The notes under the pieces were generated by a model. The model did no database searches, was not told the origin of the DNA, and saw nothing but the letters and a program-made list of their open reading frames with translations. From assembly GCA_022821545.1 (NCBI GenBank), contig JAJEDJ010000009.1, forward strand, positions 62,001 through 126,000: 64,000 bases of DNA. Direction: 5' to 3'. Numbering within the stretch: position 1 is the stretch's first letter; each line of letters begins with the position of its first letter. Positions 44,697 to 53,379 of the stretch are shown here, piece by piece. Position numbers and translations under genes: made by a program. The stretch comes from Caldilineaceae bacterium. GTDB taxonomy: Bacteria; Chloroflexota; Anaerolineae; Caldilineales; Caldilineaceae.

Positions 44697-45608
44697 ATGC
44701 ATTCCACACTAACTACAGAGCGACTGATATTGCGACCTCTTGCGGCATCGGATGCGGAGGACCTGTTTGACGCGTATCGCAGGCCGGAAGCTATGCGGTA
44801 TATGGACGATGCGGCGCACACTTCTGTGGCGGAGACAAAAAGGATGGTCGATGGAATGCTCGATGGGCCAGGGACGGTCTGGACCGTTCGCACGGACGAG
44901 GACGGCCCGGCTCTGGGATTTGTCGATTACATCGGGAACGCCGGCGTGCCCGGGATGGGCTACTTTCTGCACCCGGACCATTGGGGAAACGGCTATATGA
45001 GCGAGGCCGTGCGGGCGGCGCTGGACTACGGTTTTGACGAAATGGGTCTGGACCGGGTGGAGCTTTGGATCAGTGAGGAGAACAGTGCGTCTTTGCGCGT
45101 GGCGGAGCGGGTCGGGTTCAGGCGGCGGGGGCGGATGCGGCAGAAGTATCACAAGGACGCGGCCGGACACGATAAGATCGTTTACGGAATTACGGCGGAG
45201 CAGTGGCGTACCGGCCAACTGGCGGGCAACGCGCAGGCTGCATACAGTTTGGCGCCGATTCTGGCTGTGCCGGATGTGCTGGCCGCGGCGGAGTATTACT
45301 GCGAAAAGCTGGGTTTTACGATCGGTTTTCTGTACGGCGACCCGCCCACGCACGCCGGCATCCACCGGGGGGAATGGACCTCGGAGGGCGCGCACTTTCA
45401 GCTTTCTCTAACGGACCAACCGTTACCGGAGAAACCGCCGGTGGGATTCTATGTTTTCATGGGCGAGGACGTTGACGGCCTCTTCGAGCAGTACCAGGCG
45501 GCGGGCGTGCAAATCGAGCGGGAGCCGACAGACGAGCCGTGGGGGATGAGGGAGTTCGCGATTCGCGACTGCAATGGGTATCTGCTGCGCTTTGGCAGGC
45601 CGAGTTGA
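44697..45608 (+). CDS. GNAT acetyltransferase fused to a VOC (glyoxalase/bleomycin-resistance) domain
   Basis: A 303-residue two-domain fusion. Residues 1-175 are a RimJ/RimL-type N-acetyltransferase (TERLILRPLAASDAEDLF, acetyl-CoA loop HPDHWGNGYMSEAVRAAL, RVAERVGFRRRGRMRQ). Residues 185-303 are a single VOC unit (APILAVPDVLAAAEYYCEKLGFTIGFLYGDPPTHAGIHRGE, then GFYVFMGEDVDGLFEQYQAAGV and EFAIRDCNGYLLRFGRP). VOC units often bind or modify small toxins, so the fusion may be a resistance or detoxification protein; this is inference. The 130-base gap before it holds TTGACG and TATATA 19 bases apart, a weak promoter candidate. Confidence 0.88.
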   Translation: MHSTLTTERLILRPLAASDAEDLFDAYRRPEAMRYMDDAAHTSVAETKRMVDGMLDGPGTVWTVRTDEDGPALGFVDYIGNAGVPGMGYFLHPDHWGNGYMSEAVRAALDYGFDEMGLDRVELWISEENSASLRVAERVGFRRRGRMRQKYHKDAAGHDKIVYGITAEQWRTGQLAGNAQAAYSLAPILAVPDVLAAAEYYCEKLGFTIGFLYGDPPTHAGIHRGEWTSEGAHFQLSLTDQPLPEKPPVGFYVFMGEDVDGLFEQYQAAGVQIEREPTDEPWGMREFAIRDCNGYLLRFGRPS

Positions 45609-45700
45609 GTGAGCAGCTGTACATGATCGGTACGCGCTAACTGCGCCCGAGCCGGTGATTTGGACTGCCGGCAGATCGTTGTGGTCGGGAGGGTACTGGG

Positions 45701-47008
45701 ATGACAGCAAGGAGTAAGAAATCACGGAAGATTCCTGAGGAGAGAGGTGGGCTCTGGCAGCTCGCGCTTGAGCGAGGAGTGAGCCGGCGTCGTTTCTTGC
45801 AGCTGCTGTCGGCTGGCGGGACTGCGGCTGTGCTGGCGGCCTGTACGGGTCTGCCACTGCCCACGGGTACACTGCCGCTGGCAGATGAGAATACGGCAGA
45901 GGCTCCCCCATTCAGCAAGGACCCGGCGCCGTTCATCGAACTCGGCGGCGGGAATCTGGAGGCCCGCCTGGAAAACATGCAGGGGCTGATCACCCCGAGC
46001 AGGTACTTTTTTGTGCGCAACAATTCGGTCAGCCTGGAAGTCGACGCTGCTGATTGGCGGCTCACCGTCGAGGGCGACGCGGTCGCCAGTCGGCTGGAAC
46101 TGTCCTACGACGACATTTTGAATCTGCCCAGCCAGACGTACATCTCCTACCTGGAATGCTCGGGCAACCAGCGGGCCATGTTCGATCTGGTAAAGGGGCA
46201 GGCGGCAAAGGGCACGCAGTGGAAGACGGGGGCGGTCGGCAACGGCGTATGGACAGGCGCAGCGATGCGGGATGTGCTGGAACGGGCGGGCATCACCGAA
46301 GAGGCGGCCAGCGTACTTCTGATCGGGTTGGACACAGGTTCACCGGAAGAGGGTTTCCGGCGCGTTATGCCGGTCGAAAAGGCGATGGATTCGGATACGC
46401 TGCTGGCCTATGCGCTGAACGGTGAAGTCCTGCCGAGGGATCACGGCTTTCCCTTGCGGGCGCTGGCGCCGGGATGGGTCGGGGCGGCCAATGTCAAGTG
46501 GCTAGGTAGAATCGTCGTCTCGTCGAAACAGCTTTGGACCCGAAACAATACGACCTCTTATACGTTGATCGGCGATGCTTATCCACCTGTGGGTGAAGCG
46601 CTGGGACAGCCATTGACAACGCAGACGGTCAAGAGCGCGCTGGCGCTGCCGTGGCCGGCCGATTTGGCGGCGGGGGAACACAGCATCTATGGCTTCGCGC
46701 ACTCGCCGAACGGGCCGATCGCGAAAATGGAGTGGAGCAGCGATTTCGGGGCGACGTGGAACGGTTCCACGCTGGAGGAGCTGCAAATTCAACCGGAATT
46801 CGAGCATCTTGCGGCGGCTCTCAGCGACAATGCATTCAGATATTCATGGACGCGTTTCGGCTTCACATGGGATGCGGGGCCGGGTGAGCACACGATTATG
46901 ACGCGGGCGACGGACGCCGCGGGCAATAGACAACCGGACGAGATTCCTTTCAACGAGAAGGGTTATCTCTTCAACCAGCCGGTACCCCATCCGATACGCG
47001 TGACGTAG
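45701..47008 (+). CDS. Sulfite oxidase-family molybdoenzyme, Tat lipoprotein
   Basis: A 435-residue exported molybdoenzyme that most likely oxidises sulfite to sulfate. The Tat motif SRRRFLQLLSAGGTAAVL ends in a lipobox AAC, so it should be a lipid-anchored protein on the outer face of the membrane. The molybdenum Cys is in SYLECSGNQR (about residue 153). The sulfite-site pattern GVWTGAAMRDVLERAGI and the C-terminal dimerisation domain (AGEHSIYGFAHSPNGPIAKMEWSSDFGATWN) are present. No haem domain or cytochrome gene adjoins it. It may act with the sulfur uptake genes at the left end of the window. Confidence 0.9.
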   Translation: MTARSKKSRKIPEERGGLWQLALERGVSRRRFLQLLSAGGTAAVLAACTGLPLPTGTLPLADENTAEAPPFSKDPAPFIELGGGNLEARLENMQGLITPSRYFFVRNNSVSLEVDAADWRLTVEGDAVASRLELSYDDILNLPSQTYISYLECSGNQRAMFDLVKGQAAKGTQWKTGAVGNGVWTGAAMRDVLERAGITEEAASVLLIGLDTGSPEEGFRRVMPVEKAMDSDTLLAYALNGEVLPRDHGFPLRALAPGWVGAANVKWLGRIVVSSKQLWTRNNTTSYTLIGDAYPPVGEALGQPLTTQTVKSALALPWPADLAAGEHSIYGFAHSPNGPIAKMEWSSDFGATWNGSTLEELQIQPEFEHLAAALSDNAFRYSWTRFGFTWDAGPGEHTIMTRATDAAGNRQPDEIPFNEKGYLFNQPVPHPIRVT

Positions 47009-47040
47009 CACTGACGAGACCGGCTTGACAGAGGGACGCT

Positions 47041-48900
47041 ATGATTGAGATCGCCGACCATACACGAATCGTATCCGTCGCGGAGATGCAGCTTCTGGAG
47101 AAGGAGGCCGATGCAGGCGGCCAGAGCTATGCGGCGATGATGGAGCAGGCGGGTACTGCCCTGGCGGAAGCTGTTCAGGAGAACTACACGCTCAGTGGGG
47201 ACGGCACGGTGCTGGTTCTGTCGGGGCCGGGCAACAATGGAGGCGACGGGCTTGTCTGCGCACGGCATCTCAACGACGCCGGTTATCAGGTGAGGGTCTA
47301 TCTGTGGAAGAGGGGCGGCTCTGCGGTCAAGGAGAAGCAGGCCGGGAGTAAGCGGCGGAAAGGAGGCTCGCGCGAGAAAGCGGAACCGCCGGAGGACTAC
47401 GAAGGCCATTTGGGCAAGCTGGTTGAACGAAATGTGCCCGTCCACAACGCGGAAGAGGACGAGGATGCGGTGCAGCTTCGAGCCTGGCTGGACGCAGCTG
47501 ATGTCGTGGTTGATGCGCTGCTTGGTACGGGCGCCAACCGGCCCATTGAGGGGGAACTGGCCAGCATCCTGCAGCAGGTGGCGGAGGTGCGCAACAGCCG
47601 CCCGTTGACTGGAAGAGCTGCTGCGGGGGATGCCGGCTCTGAGGCAGGTGATTCGGAAGCTCAGCCGCCGCTGGCTGTGGTCGCCGTCGATGTGCCCAGT
47701 GGCTTAAACGCCGACAGCGGCGCCCTCGATGCGGCTACGGTTGTAGCCGATATGACGGTGACATTTGGTTGCGCAAAGGCAGGGCAGTTCCAGTTTCCAG
47801 GCGCGGGCGTCCTCGGCGAGCTGGTGGTGGCGGACATTGGTATTCCCCCTGAACTTGCCGCCGATATGCGGACGTTTTTCCTGACGCCGGAACAGGTGGG
47901 CGACCTCTTGCCGACGCGCAGCCGCAACAGCCACAAGGGTGTTTTTGGCAAGGGGATGGCGGTGGTGGGCAGCGTGAACTATCCGGGTGCCGCCTATCTC
48001 AGCTGTGCGGCGATGGGCCGTGTGGGAGCAGGGCTGGTAACGGGCGCGATTCCTCAGCCGGTGTGGGTACCGGTGTCGTCGGCGCTCGCTGAACCGACGT
48101 GGATCCTTCTGAGCCATGACCTGGGGGTCGTAAATGAGACAGCGTCGGCCAATGTCACGGCAAAGCTGGGTGAGTATGACGCGCTGCTTATCGGCTGCGG
48201 GCTGGGCCAGGAAAGCGCAACGCGGGCCTTTATGGAGCGGCTGCTGCTGAGGAATCATAGGCGGCGCCCGTCAGCATTGCCGGGCTCGTTTGTTCCGTCC
48301 GACGATCAAGCGGACGAAGAAGAACAACAGAGTGTAGACTCGAGTTCGTCAACCGACTCGCCATTCGGTACGATCCGCCGCCGCGACCAATTGCCGGCTG
48401 AGGGGCCCATGTTGCCGCCTACGGTGATCGACGCGGACGGCCTCAACCTTCTGGCACAGCTGGAGGACTGGCCGTCGCTGCTGCCGGCGGACTGCGTGCT
48501 GACTCCGCACCCTGCGGAGATGACGCGGCTCTGCGGGCTGTCGTCGGTGCAGGAGGTTACAGACAACCGCTGGGAGCTGGCGCGGGAGCAGGCGGCGGCC
48601 TGGCAGGCGGTCGTGCTGCTCAAAGGGCCGTATACGGTCATTGCCACACCGGAAGGGGAGCTGGCCGTGTTGCCGGTGGCCACTGCTGCGCTGGCTACGG
48701 CGGGGACTGGAGACATTCTGGCCGGCGCAATCACGGGGTTGCTGGCTCAGGGTCTGTCTCCATTTCAGGCCGCGTGTCTGGGGGCTTGGCTCCATGGACG
48801 AGCCGGAGAGCTGTGCGAGCAGAGGATTGGAAGCGCCGGGAGCATCGCCTCGGATCTGCTGACCCTTCTGCCTGCGGCGATGAACGAGTTGCGGGAATAG
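47041..48900 (+). CDS. nnr: Bifunctional NAD(P)H-hydrate epimerase / ADP-dependent dehydratase
   Basis: A 619-residue repair enzyme that restores hydrated NADH and NADPH. The N-terminal YjeF_N epimerase domain has VLSGPGNNGGDGLVCARHL and VVDALLGTGANRPI, then VVAVDVPSGLNADSG. The C-terminal kinase-fold dehydratase has HKGVFGKGMAVVGS, VIDADGLNLLAQ, LTPHPAEMTRL, VVLLKGPYTVIATP and TAGTGDILAG. Two hydrophilic inserts are unusual: a basic one (about residues 100-120) and a Ser/Glu-rich one (about residues 421-445). It starts 32 bases after the sulfite oxidase stop. Confidence 0.95.
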   Translation: MIEIADHTRIVSVAEMQLLEKEADAGGQSYAAMMEQAGTALAEAVQENYTLSGDGTVLVLSGPGNNGGDGLVCARHLNDAGYQVRVYLWKRGGSAVKEKQAGSKRRKGGSREKAEPPEDYEGHLGKLVERNVPVHNAEEDEDAVQLRAWLDAADVVVDALLGTGANRPIEGELASILQQVAEVRNSRPLTGRAAAGDAGSEAGDSEAQPPLAVVAVDVPSGLNADSGALDAATVVADMTVTFGCAKAGQFQFPGAGVLGELVVADIGIPPELAADMRTFFLTPEQVGDLLPTRSRNSHKGVFGKGMAVVGSVNYPGAAYLSCAAMGRVGAGLVTGAIPQPVWVPVSSALAEPTWILLSHDLGVVNETASANVTAKLGEYDALLIGCGLGQESATRAFMERLLLRNHRRRPSALPGSFVPSDDQADEEEQQSVDSSSSTDSPFGTIRRRDQLPAEGPMLPPTVIDADGLNLLAQLEDWPSLLPADCVLTPHPAEMTRLCGLSSVQEVTDNRWELAREQAAAWQAVVLLKGPYTVIATPEGELAVLPVATAALATAGTGDILAGAITGLLAQGLSPFQAACLGAWLHGRAGELCEQRIGSAGSIASDLLTLLPAAMNELRE

Positions 48901-48929
48901 AGCGGAAACGGCCGCCACCTAGGAACTGC

Positions 48930-48946
48930 CGACGCCCGGGGCGTCG
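48930..48946. terminator. GC-rich palindromic hairpin after nnr
   Basis: CGACGCCC and GGGCGTCG are perfect eight-base arms around one central base, 29 bases after the nnr stop. No T run follows, so termination would need Rho or be weak. It sits exactly where the aldolase relic on the other strand loses similarity. Confidence 0.4.
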
Positions 48947-48947
48947 C

Positions 48948-49049
48948 CGCGATTTTCAGCACTTTCTGGGCGGGAAAGTCCCCGCGTACGGTAGCGACGA
49001 TGCCGTCGTCCTGTACTTTGCGCGCCGTCTCTTCAGGTCCGAAATTCAT
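48948..49049 (-). pseudogene. Relic of the N-terminus of a KDPG/KHG aldolase-like gene
   Basis: On the minus strand 34 codons from ATG 49049 read MNFGPEETARKVQDD, then GIVATVRGDFPAQKVLKIA. This is the usual opening of 2-dehydro-3-deoxyphosphogluconate aldolase-family proteins, including the IVAxxRGDFP strand. Similarity stops abruptly at about 48948, where a GC-rich palindrome begins; the rest of the barrel (about 170 residues with the Schiff-base Lys) is missing and the frame runs on into nnr antisense. It is therefore a truncated remnant. Recognition is by eye from family memory. Confidence 0.6.
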
Positions 49050-49203
49050 TCTCGCACGCATTGAAGTTTGCAGCGGCAGATTGACAGCCCCTCCAGGGAA
49101 ATCGAATCCGATACGGCATCTCTTGCATTCGGGGCGATTTCTCAAATGCTCCGAACCTATAGTAGTATAGCATTGATTCTATTGCCGATTGGAGGGAAGT
49201 CGC

Positions 49204-50232
49204 ATGAATATTGCCCTTGACGTCATGGGCGGCGACAATGCACCGCGCGAAATCGTAGCCGGCGCGATATTGGCGGCACGACAGTACGACGTTACTGTTT
49301 CGCTGGTGGGGCGGCCGGACGTCATTGAAAGGGAACTGGCGAGGCATCCGACTCACAGGCTGAACCTGCCGATTGTGCCAGCCTATGAAGTGATCGAAAT
49401 GTCGGACAAGCCGGCGAAGGCGGTACGCACCAAGAAGAACAGTTCGATGGTGGTAGCCTGCAAGCTGGTGAAGGAAGGCAAGGCGGATGCATTTGTGACG
49501 GCGGGCAACACGGGCGGCGCGCTGGCTGCCGGCATTCTGCACTTTGGTCGGATGCAGAGTATCCTGCGTCCGGCGTTGATCGTTCCTTTTCCCACATTGC
49601 GGGGTTTCTGCCTGATCCTGGATGTTGGGGCCAATACCGACGTCAAACCGGAGCAGCTGCAGCAGTTCAGCGTAATGGGCAGTGTCTACTCGCGCCGCAT
49701 CATGGGCGTGCGTAATCCGAGCGTTCGCATTCTGAGCAATGGTGAAGAGGAAGGCAAAGGCAATCAGCTGGTTCTGGAAGCGACGGCGCTGCTGGAGGAG
49801 ACGCCCGGCATCCGGTTTATGGGAAATATCGAAGCGCGGGACGTGACCAGCGGCATTGCCGACGTGGTGGTCACGGACGGCTTTACGGGCAATGTCTTTA
49901 TGAAGGGCGCGGAGGGCATTGTCAAGTTACTTCAAGGTGTGCTGTTGGACGAGATTACGGCCGGGCCGATCAGCAGCATTGGCGGTCTGCTGGTTCGCTC
50001 CGCGTTGCGCAGGATGGCGCGAAGGCTTGACGACAGTGAGTTTGGAGGGGCGGTCCTGCTGGGGCTGTCCAACTTGATGGTCGTCGGCCACGGCAGAAGC
50101 AACGCCAACGCCATCCGCCACACGATTCGCAATGCGAAGCAGTTAATCGATTCGCGGCTGGTTGAGGAGATTCAGTCGGGGGTCAGCGAAGTTATCGACG
50201 ACGCCGATGAAATGGTCGCCCTTCAACGGTAG
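49204..50232 (+). CDS. plsX: Phosphate acyltransferase PlsX
   Basis: A 342-residue enzyme that turns acyl-ACP into acyl-phosphate for phospholipid synthesis. Family motifs: [20 protein letters not shown] at the start, [63 protein letters not shown] and [17 protein letters not shown]. The start at 49204 has GGAGGG at the proper distance (TTG 49189 is a less likely alternative). The usual partners fabD, fabG or acpP are not adjacent. The 300 bases upstream hold the aldolase relic and no clear promoter. Confidence 0.96.
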   Translation: MNIALDVMGGDNAPREIVAGAILAARQYDVTVSLVGRPDVIERELARHPTHRLNLPIVPAYEVIEMSDKPAKAVRTKKNSSMVVACKLVKEGKADAFVTAGNTGGALAAGILHFGRMQSILRPALIVPFPTLRGFCLILDVGANTDVKPEQLQQFSVMGSVYSRRIMGVRNPSVRILSNGEEEGKGNQLVLEATALLEETPGIRFMGNIEARDVTSGIADVVVTDGFTGNVFMKGAEGIVKLLQGVLLDEITAGPISSIGGLLVRSALRRMARRLDDSEFGGAVLLGLSNLMVVGHGRSNANAIRHTIRNAKQLIDSRLVEEIQSGVSEVIDDADEMVALQR

Positions 50233-50261
50233 CCAGCCAAATCACCGAAGAATTCAAATCC

Positions 50262-51059
50262 ATGAAAGTATACCGTAATCTGCCGGCGATTAAGTCAAGA
50301 GAGCAGAGGGGACGGCGAATTGCCCTGGGGGGTTTGGCGATTCTTTTCGTCGGCCTTCTCGCCAGCTTTACGCCGAACTGGTTTCCGCCGGATGAACCGA
50401 CATCCAACGCCCTGACCGGTTTTATTCAGCGATACTGGACGGTCGTCAGTTTTGGCGCGCTGGCGGTCGGCTTTATCGCCTCCAATGTCGGGAGCTATTA
50501 CATTAACCGCTTTGCGCCGCGGCGCTGGCCTGGCAGCAAGCGAATTGCGCGACCGGATGAGCTTGTCGAAAACGGCCTGAAAGGGTTTGACGACAAGTAC
50601 GCGCTCTTTCTATGGGGACTGGATGAAGTCCCATATATTTTGGTGGGGCCGTCTGGCGTACGGGTCTTTCTTGTGCGCAGCGACAAAGGAACTGTGCGCG
50701 TGTACGGGGACAGATGGCGGGAACGGTTCAGCCTGGGCCGATTGCTCACGTTTCTCAACAGGGAGGGACTAGGCAACCCCATACGTGAGATCGAGGAGAC
50801 CGAACGGAAAGTCCGGGAACTGCTTCAGGAGGGAGAGTCGAGCGGTGAATTAGCGTTGAACGCTGCCGAAATTCCGATTGAGAGCGCGGCGGTCTTCATC
50901 AATCCGGCCATGCAACTGGAACTTGAGAACCCCTCGATGCCGGTGCTGCGGGTCGATCAGTTGAAAAAGTATGTGCGCATGAAGAAAGACCATCAACTGA
51001 ATGCGGGCGACGTGCGCGCGGTGACTGATTATCTACTGAGTGTCAGCGCGCTGGCGTAA
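50262..51059 (+). CDS. Membrane protein with NERD-like cytosolic domain
   Basis: A 265-residue protein with two N-terminal membrane segments (about residues 22-40 and 62-82) followed by a cytosolic domain. The region IARPDELVENGLKGFDDKYALFLWGLDEVPYILVGPSGVRVFLVRSDKGTVRVYGDRW resembles the NERD nuclease-related fold, but the catalytic Asp-x-Lys is not clear, so it may be inactive. The C-terminal part has LRVDQLKKYVRMKKDHQLNAGDVRAVTDYLLSVSAL, a helical end common in such proteins. It follows plsX by 29 bases. Confidence 0.72.
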   Translation: MKVYRNLPAIKSREQRGRRIALGGLAILFVGLLASFTPNWFPPDEPTSNALTGFIQRYWTVVSFGALAVGFIASNVGSYYINRFAPRRWPGSKRIARPDELVENGLKGFDDKYALFLWGLDEVPYILVGPSGVRVFLVRSDKGTVRVYGDRWRERFSLGRLLTFLNREGLGNPIREIEETERKVRELLQEGESSGELALNAAEIPIESAAVFINPAMQLELENPSMPVLRVDQLKKYVRMKKDHQLNAGDVRAVTDYLLSVSALA

Positions 51060-51074
51060 CAGAGGCGCTTCGCA

Positions 51075-51812
51075 TCAATCAAACCCCAGCCTTCTTTCCT
51101 TCAAACTGACATAGTTGTTACGGGTGATGATCAGATGATCGAGAACATCGATCTGCAGGAGCTTGCCCGCGTCGACGATCTGTTTTGTCACCTGCACGTC
51201 TTCGGGGCTGGGTGTTGGGTCGCCGCTGGGATGGTTGTGGACCACGATGAGTGATGCGCTGTTGGCGCGCACGGCCTCGGTAAAGATTTCACTTACACGA
51301 ATTACGGCGGCGTTGAGGCTGCCGGAATAGACGACGGGTGTACGTTGGACATTGTTTTTCGTGTCCAGGAGAACGACGCGTACCTGTTCCCGCTCCAGCA
51401 TACCCATTTCCAACATAAGAAGATTGGCGACGTCGGAGGGGCTCTGGATCTTGTCGCGCTCTAAGGGCGCGGCGAGCAGGAGTCTGCGTCCCAGTTCGAG
51501 GGCGGCTTTGATCTGTGTCACCTTGGCCTTGCCGACGCCGCGGGTCTTTGTCAGCTCCTCAAAACTGGCGTGAGCCAGGCCGGGCAGGCCATTGAATTCG
51601 GTCAGCAGGCGCTCGGCCTGGCGGATGACGTTTTCGCCCGGGCCGCCGGTACGCAGCACGATTGCGAGGAGTTCGGCGGCGCTGAGGGCGCCGGCGCCGA
51701 CATACTCCAGCCTCTCTCTGGGACGGAGATCCTCGGGCATTTCTTTGATTGTGTAGGCTGTGCGGGAAGAGTCGATGGCAGGGTGGATATCGTCTACAGG
51801 TGTCAGTTGCAT
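51075..51812 (-). CDS. radC: RadC family JAB-domain protein
   Basis: A 245-residue protein: an N-terminal helix-hairpin-helix part ([35 protein letters not shown], then [19 protein letters not shown]) and a JAB/MPN metal site [17 protein letters not shown] with the HxHPSGxxxPSxxD signature (about residues 188-205). RadC proteins are linked by name to DNA repair, but their biochemical job is not settled. Start 51812 retains the conserved IKEMP segment. Convergent with the membrane protein gene at 50262-51059. Confidence 0.93.
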   Translation of the reverse strand: MQLTPVDDIHPAIDSSRTAYTIKEMPEDLRPRERLEYVGAGALSAAELLAIVLRTGGPGENVIRQAERLLTEFNGLPGLAHASFEELTKTRGVGKAKVTQIKAALELGRRLLLAAPLERDKIQSPSDVANLLMLEMGMLEREQVRVVLLDTKNNVQRTPVVYSGSLNAAVIRVSEIFTEAVRANSASLIVVHNHPSGDPTPSPEDVQVTKQIVDAGKLLQIDVLDHLIITRNNYVSLKERRLGFD

Positions 51813-52130
51813 ACAAGTGTGACCGGGAGATAGTTGTGGACTGATTTGGAATTAGAGCGACATGATTGAGATGGGGACCGGCTACCAGGAGGTGGTCGCC
51901 GTTCTTCATCACGACGAGGTCAAACTGCTCCCCCTGGATATTCTTCTCTTCCACGCTGGCTTCGAAGGATTCATCGATTCCGTCGTCGCCATCATGGTCA
52001 TGAGTATACCACGAGTATGCCCGTCTATATGTGTTGCGATAGCCGGAGTCAGCAGCCGACAGATCGTATGGTAGGCGCCGCATAACAGTTGATGATAGGA
52101 GACCGGCTTAGAACAGGGACTATCTTCCGA
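51813..52130 (-). other. Gene-free 318-base stretch with a possible broken small reading frame
   Basis: No complete gene is supported. On the minus strand codons around 51990-51860 read like real protein (EEKNIQGEQFDLVVMKNG, then DHLLVAG), preceded by an acidic DHDGDDGIDESFE run. The frame has no stop before radC, but a one-base shift near 51880 would end it with SIMSL and a stop just upstream of radC. This may be a small gene broken by a frameshift, or chance. Confidence 0.3.
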
Positions 52131-53285
52131 TCAGCGAATGAAGCGTGTCGTAGAAAAGGGGGCCAGATCCCAGGCGAACGGTTGATCGAGAGCTTGCTCG
52201 ACCACCAGCTTTGCGCTGAACGGCCCCAGAGTAAGCCCGGTAGGCCCGTGGCCGGTTGCAAGGTAAACGCCTCTGACTCGGGGGATGGATCCCAGCAACG
52301 GCAGGTGATCGCTGGTGTAGGGACGCAGGCCGACGCGGATCTCTTGAATGGCGGCGTTGCGCAGACCGGGGGCGAGACGCAGGGCTTCGTGCAGAACTTC
52401 CTGGATGCCCTCAACCGTTGCCTGGGGAGCGTAGCCGCTGCCGGTCTCGCGCGTGGCGCCGACAGCGACGCGGCCGCCGGGCCAGGGCACCTGATAGTGG
52501 CCGCTGAATCCACCCACGATCGACCAGCTGCTCGTATCCTGGCCGGGGACATGCAGATGGATGATCTGCCCGCGCTGGGGGGCGACGGGGATCCGGACGT
52601 TGAGCTGGTCGGCAAAGGCGGCTGACCAGGCTCCGCCAGCGATGAGAACGGCGCCAGCCGTATAGTCTTCGCCTGAAGCGGTGCGGATGCCGTACACACG
52701 GCCGTCTTCCAGAAGCAGGGCTGAGACGTCGGCGTCGAGTGTCCGGACGCCGCGGCTGCGCAGGCCCCCTTCAAGAGCTGCAGTCATCAGGCGGCCGTCG
52801 ACGCGGCGGGAGACGGGCTGGAGCAATACTGCGCTGGCGTCGGCCAGTGGAGGGAAGAACGTGTTGCGGGCTTCTGCGGGAGAGATGCGTCGAATCATCT
52901 CCGCGGAGGGGGGGCGCCGCTCCTCCTGGCGGGCGTAGATTTCCTGCTCCATTTCGGCGAGGGCTGCCGCTTCGGTGTCGTCGAGGGCGACGGATAACTT
53001 GGAACACAGGCTATAGGCCCGAGTAAGCTCTTCGATGGGCACGCCGTCGGCAGTGAGATCATCGATCAGCACGGAATAGTAATCCACGGCGTCGAGAGCG
53101 AAGTCGTACCAGAGCCGGCCGTCACGTGTGCTGCTTTCGGGGGCGAGGATGCCGGCGCCGGCGTCTGTGGCGCGGCCTTTGTCACGCCGGTCGCACTGCA
53201 GAGTGCGGGCGCCCAGCTGACCGGCGCGGTAGGCCGCGGCCGCTCCGACGATGCCGCCGCCGATGATGATCAGGTCGAAATCCAT
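52131..53285 (-). CDS. FAD-dependent amino acid oxidase family protein (ThiO-like)
   Basis: A 384-residue flavoenzyme of the DAO family. The FAD-binding start is DLIIIGGGIVGAAAAYRAGQLGA, with GAGILAPES contributing to the flavin site and a C-terminal LRPYTSDHLPLLGSIPRVRGVYLATGHGPTGLTLGP closing it. The overall layout matches glycine oxidase ThiO, which makes the imino intermediate for thiazole synthesis, but no thi genes adjoin, so other D- or N-methyl amino acids are possible. Start 53285 has GGAGG seven bases upstream; a longer frame to 53459 is unsupported. Confidence 0.88.
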   Translation of the reverse strand: MDFDLIIIGGGIVGAAAAYRAGQLGARTLQCDRRDKGRATDAGAGILAPESSTRDGRLWYDFALDAVDYYSVLIDDLTADGVPIEELTRAYSLCSKLSVALDDTEAAALAEMEQEIYARQEERRPPSAEMIRRISPAEARNTFFPPLADASAVLLQPVSRRVDGRLMTAALEGGLRSRGVRTLDADVSALLLEDGRVYGIRTASGEDYTAGAVLIAGGAWSAAFADQLNVRIPVAPQRGQIIHLHVPGQDTSSWSIVGGFSGHYQVPWPGGRVAVGATRETGSGYAPQATVEGIQEVLHEALRLAPGLRNAAIQEIRVGLRPYTSDHLPLLGSIPRVRGVYLATGHGPTGLTLGPFSAKLVVEQALDQPFAWDLAPFSTTRFIR

Positions 53286-53379
53286 AGCAGGGCCTCCAAG
53301 TTGTGCCGTGCTGCCGCAGGGCTGTTCAATAGAGTTTAATTTGCAGGGCGCCTGCAATTCTGTCTTTAACTCAGGGGCT

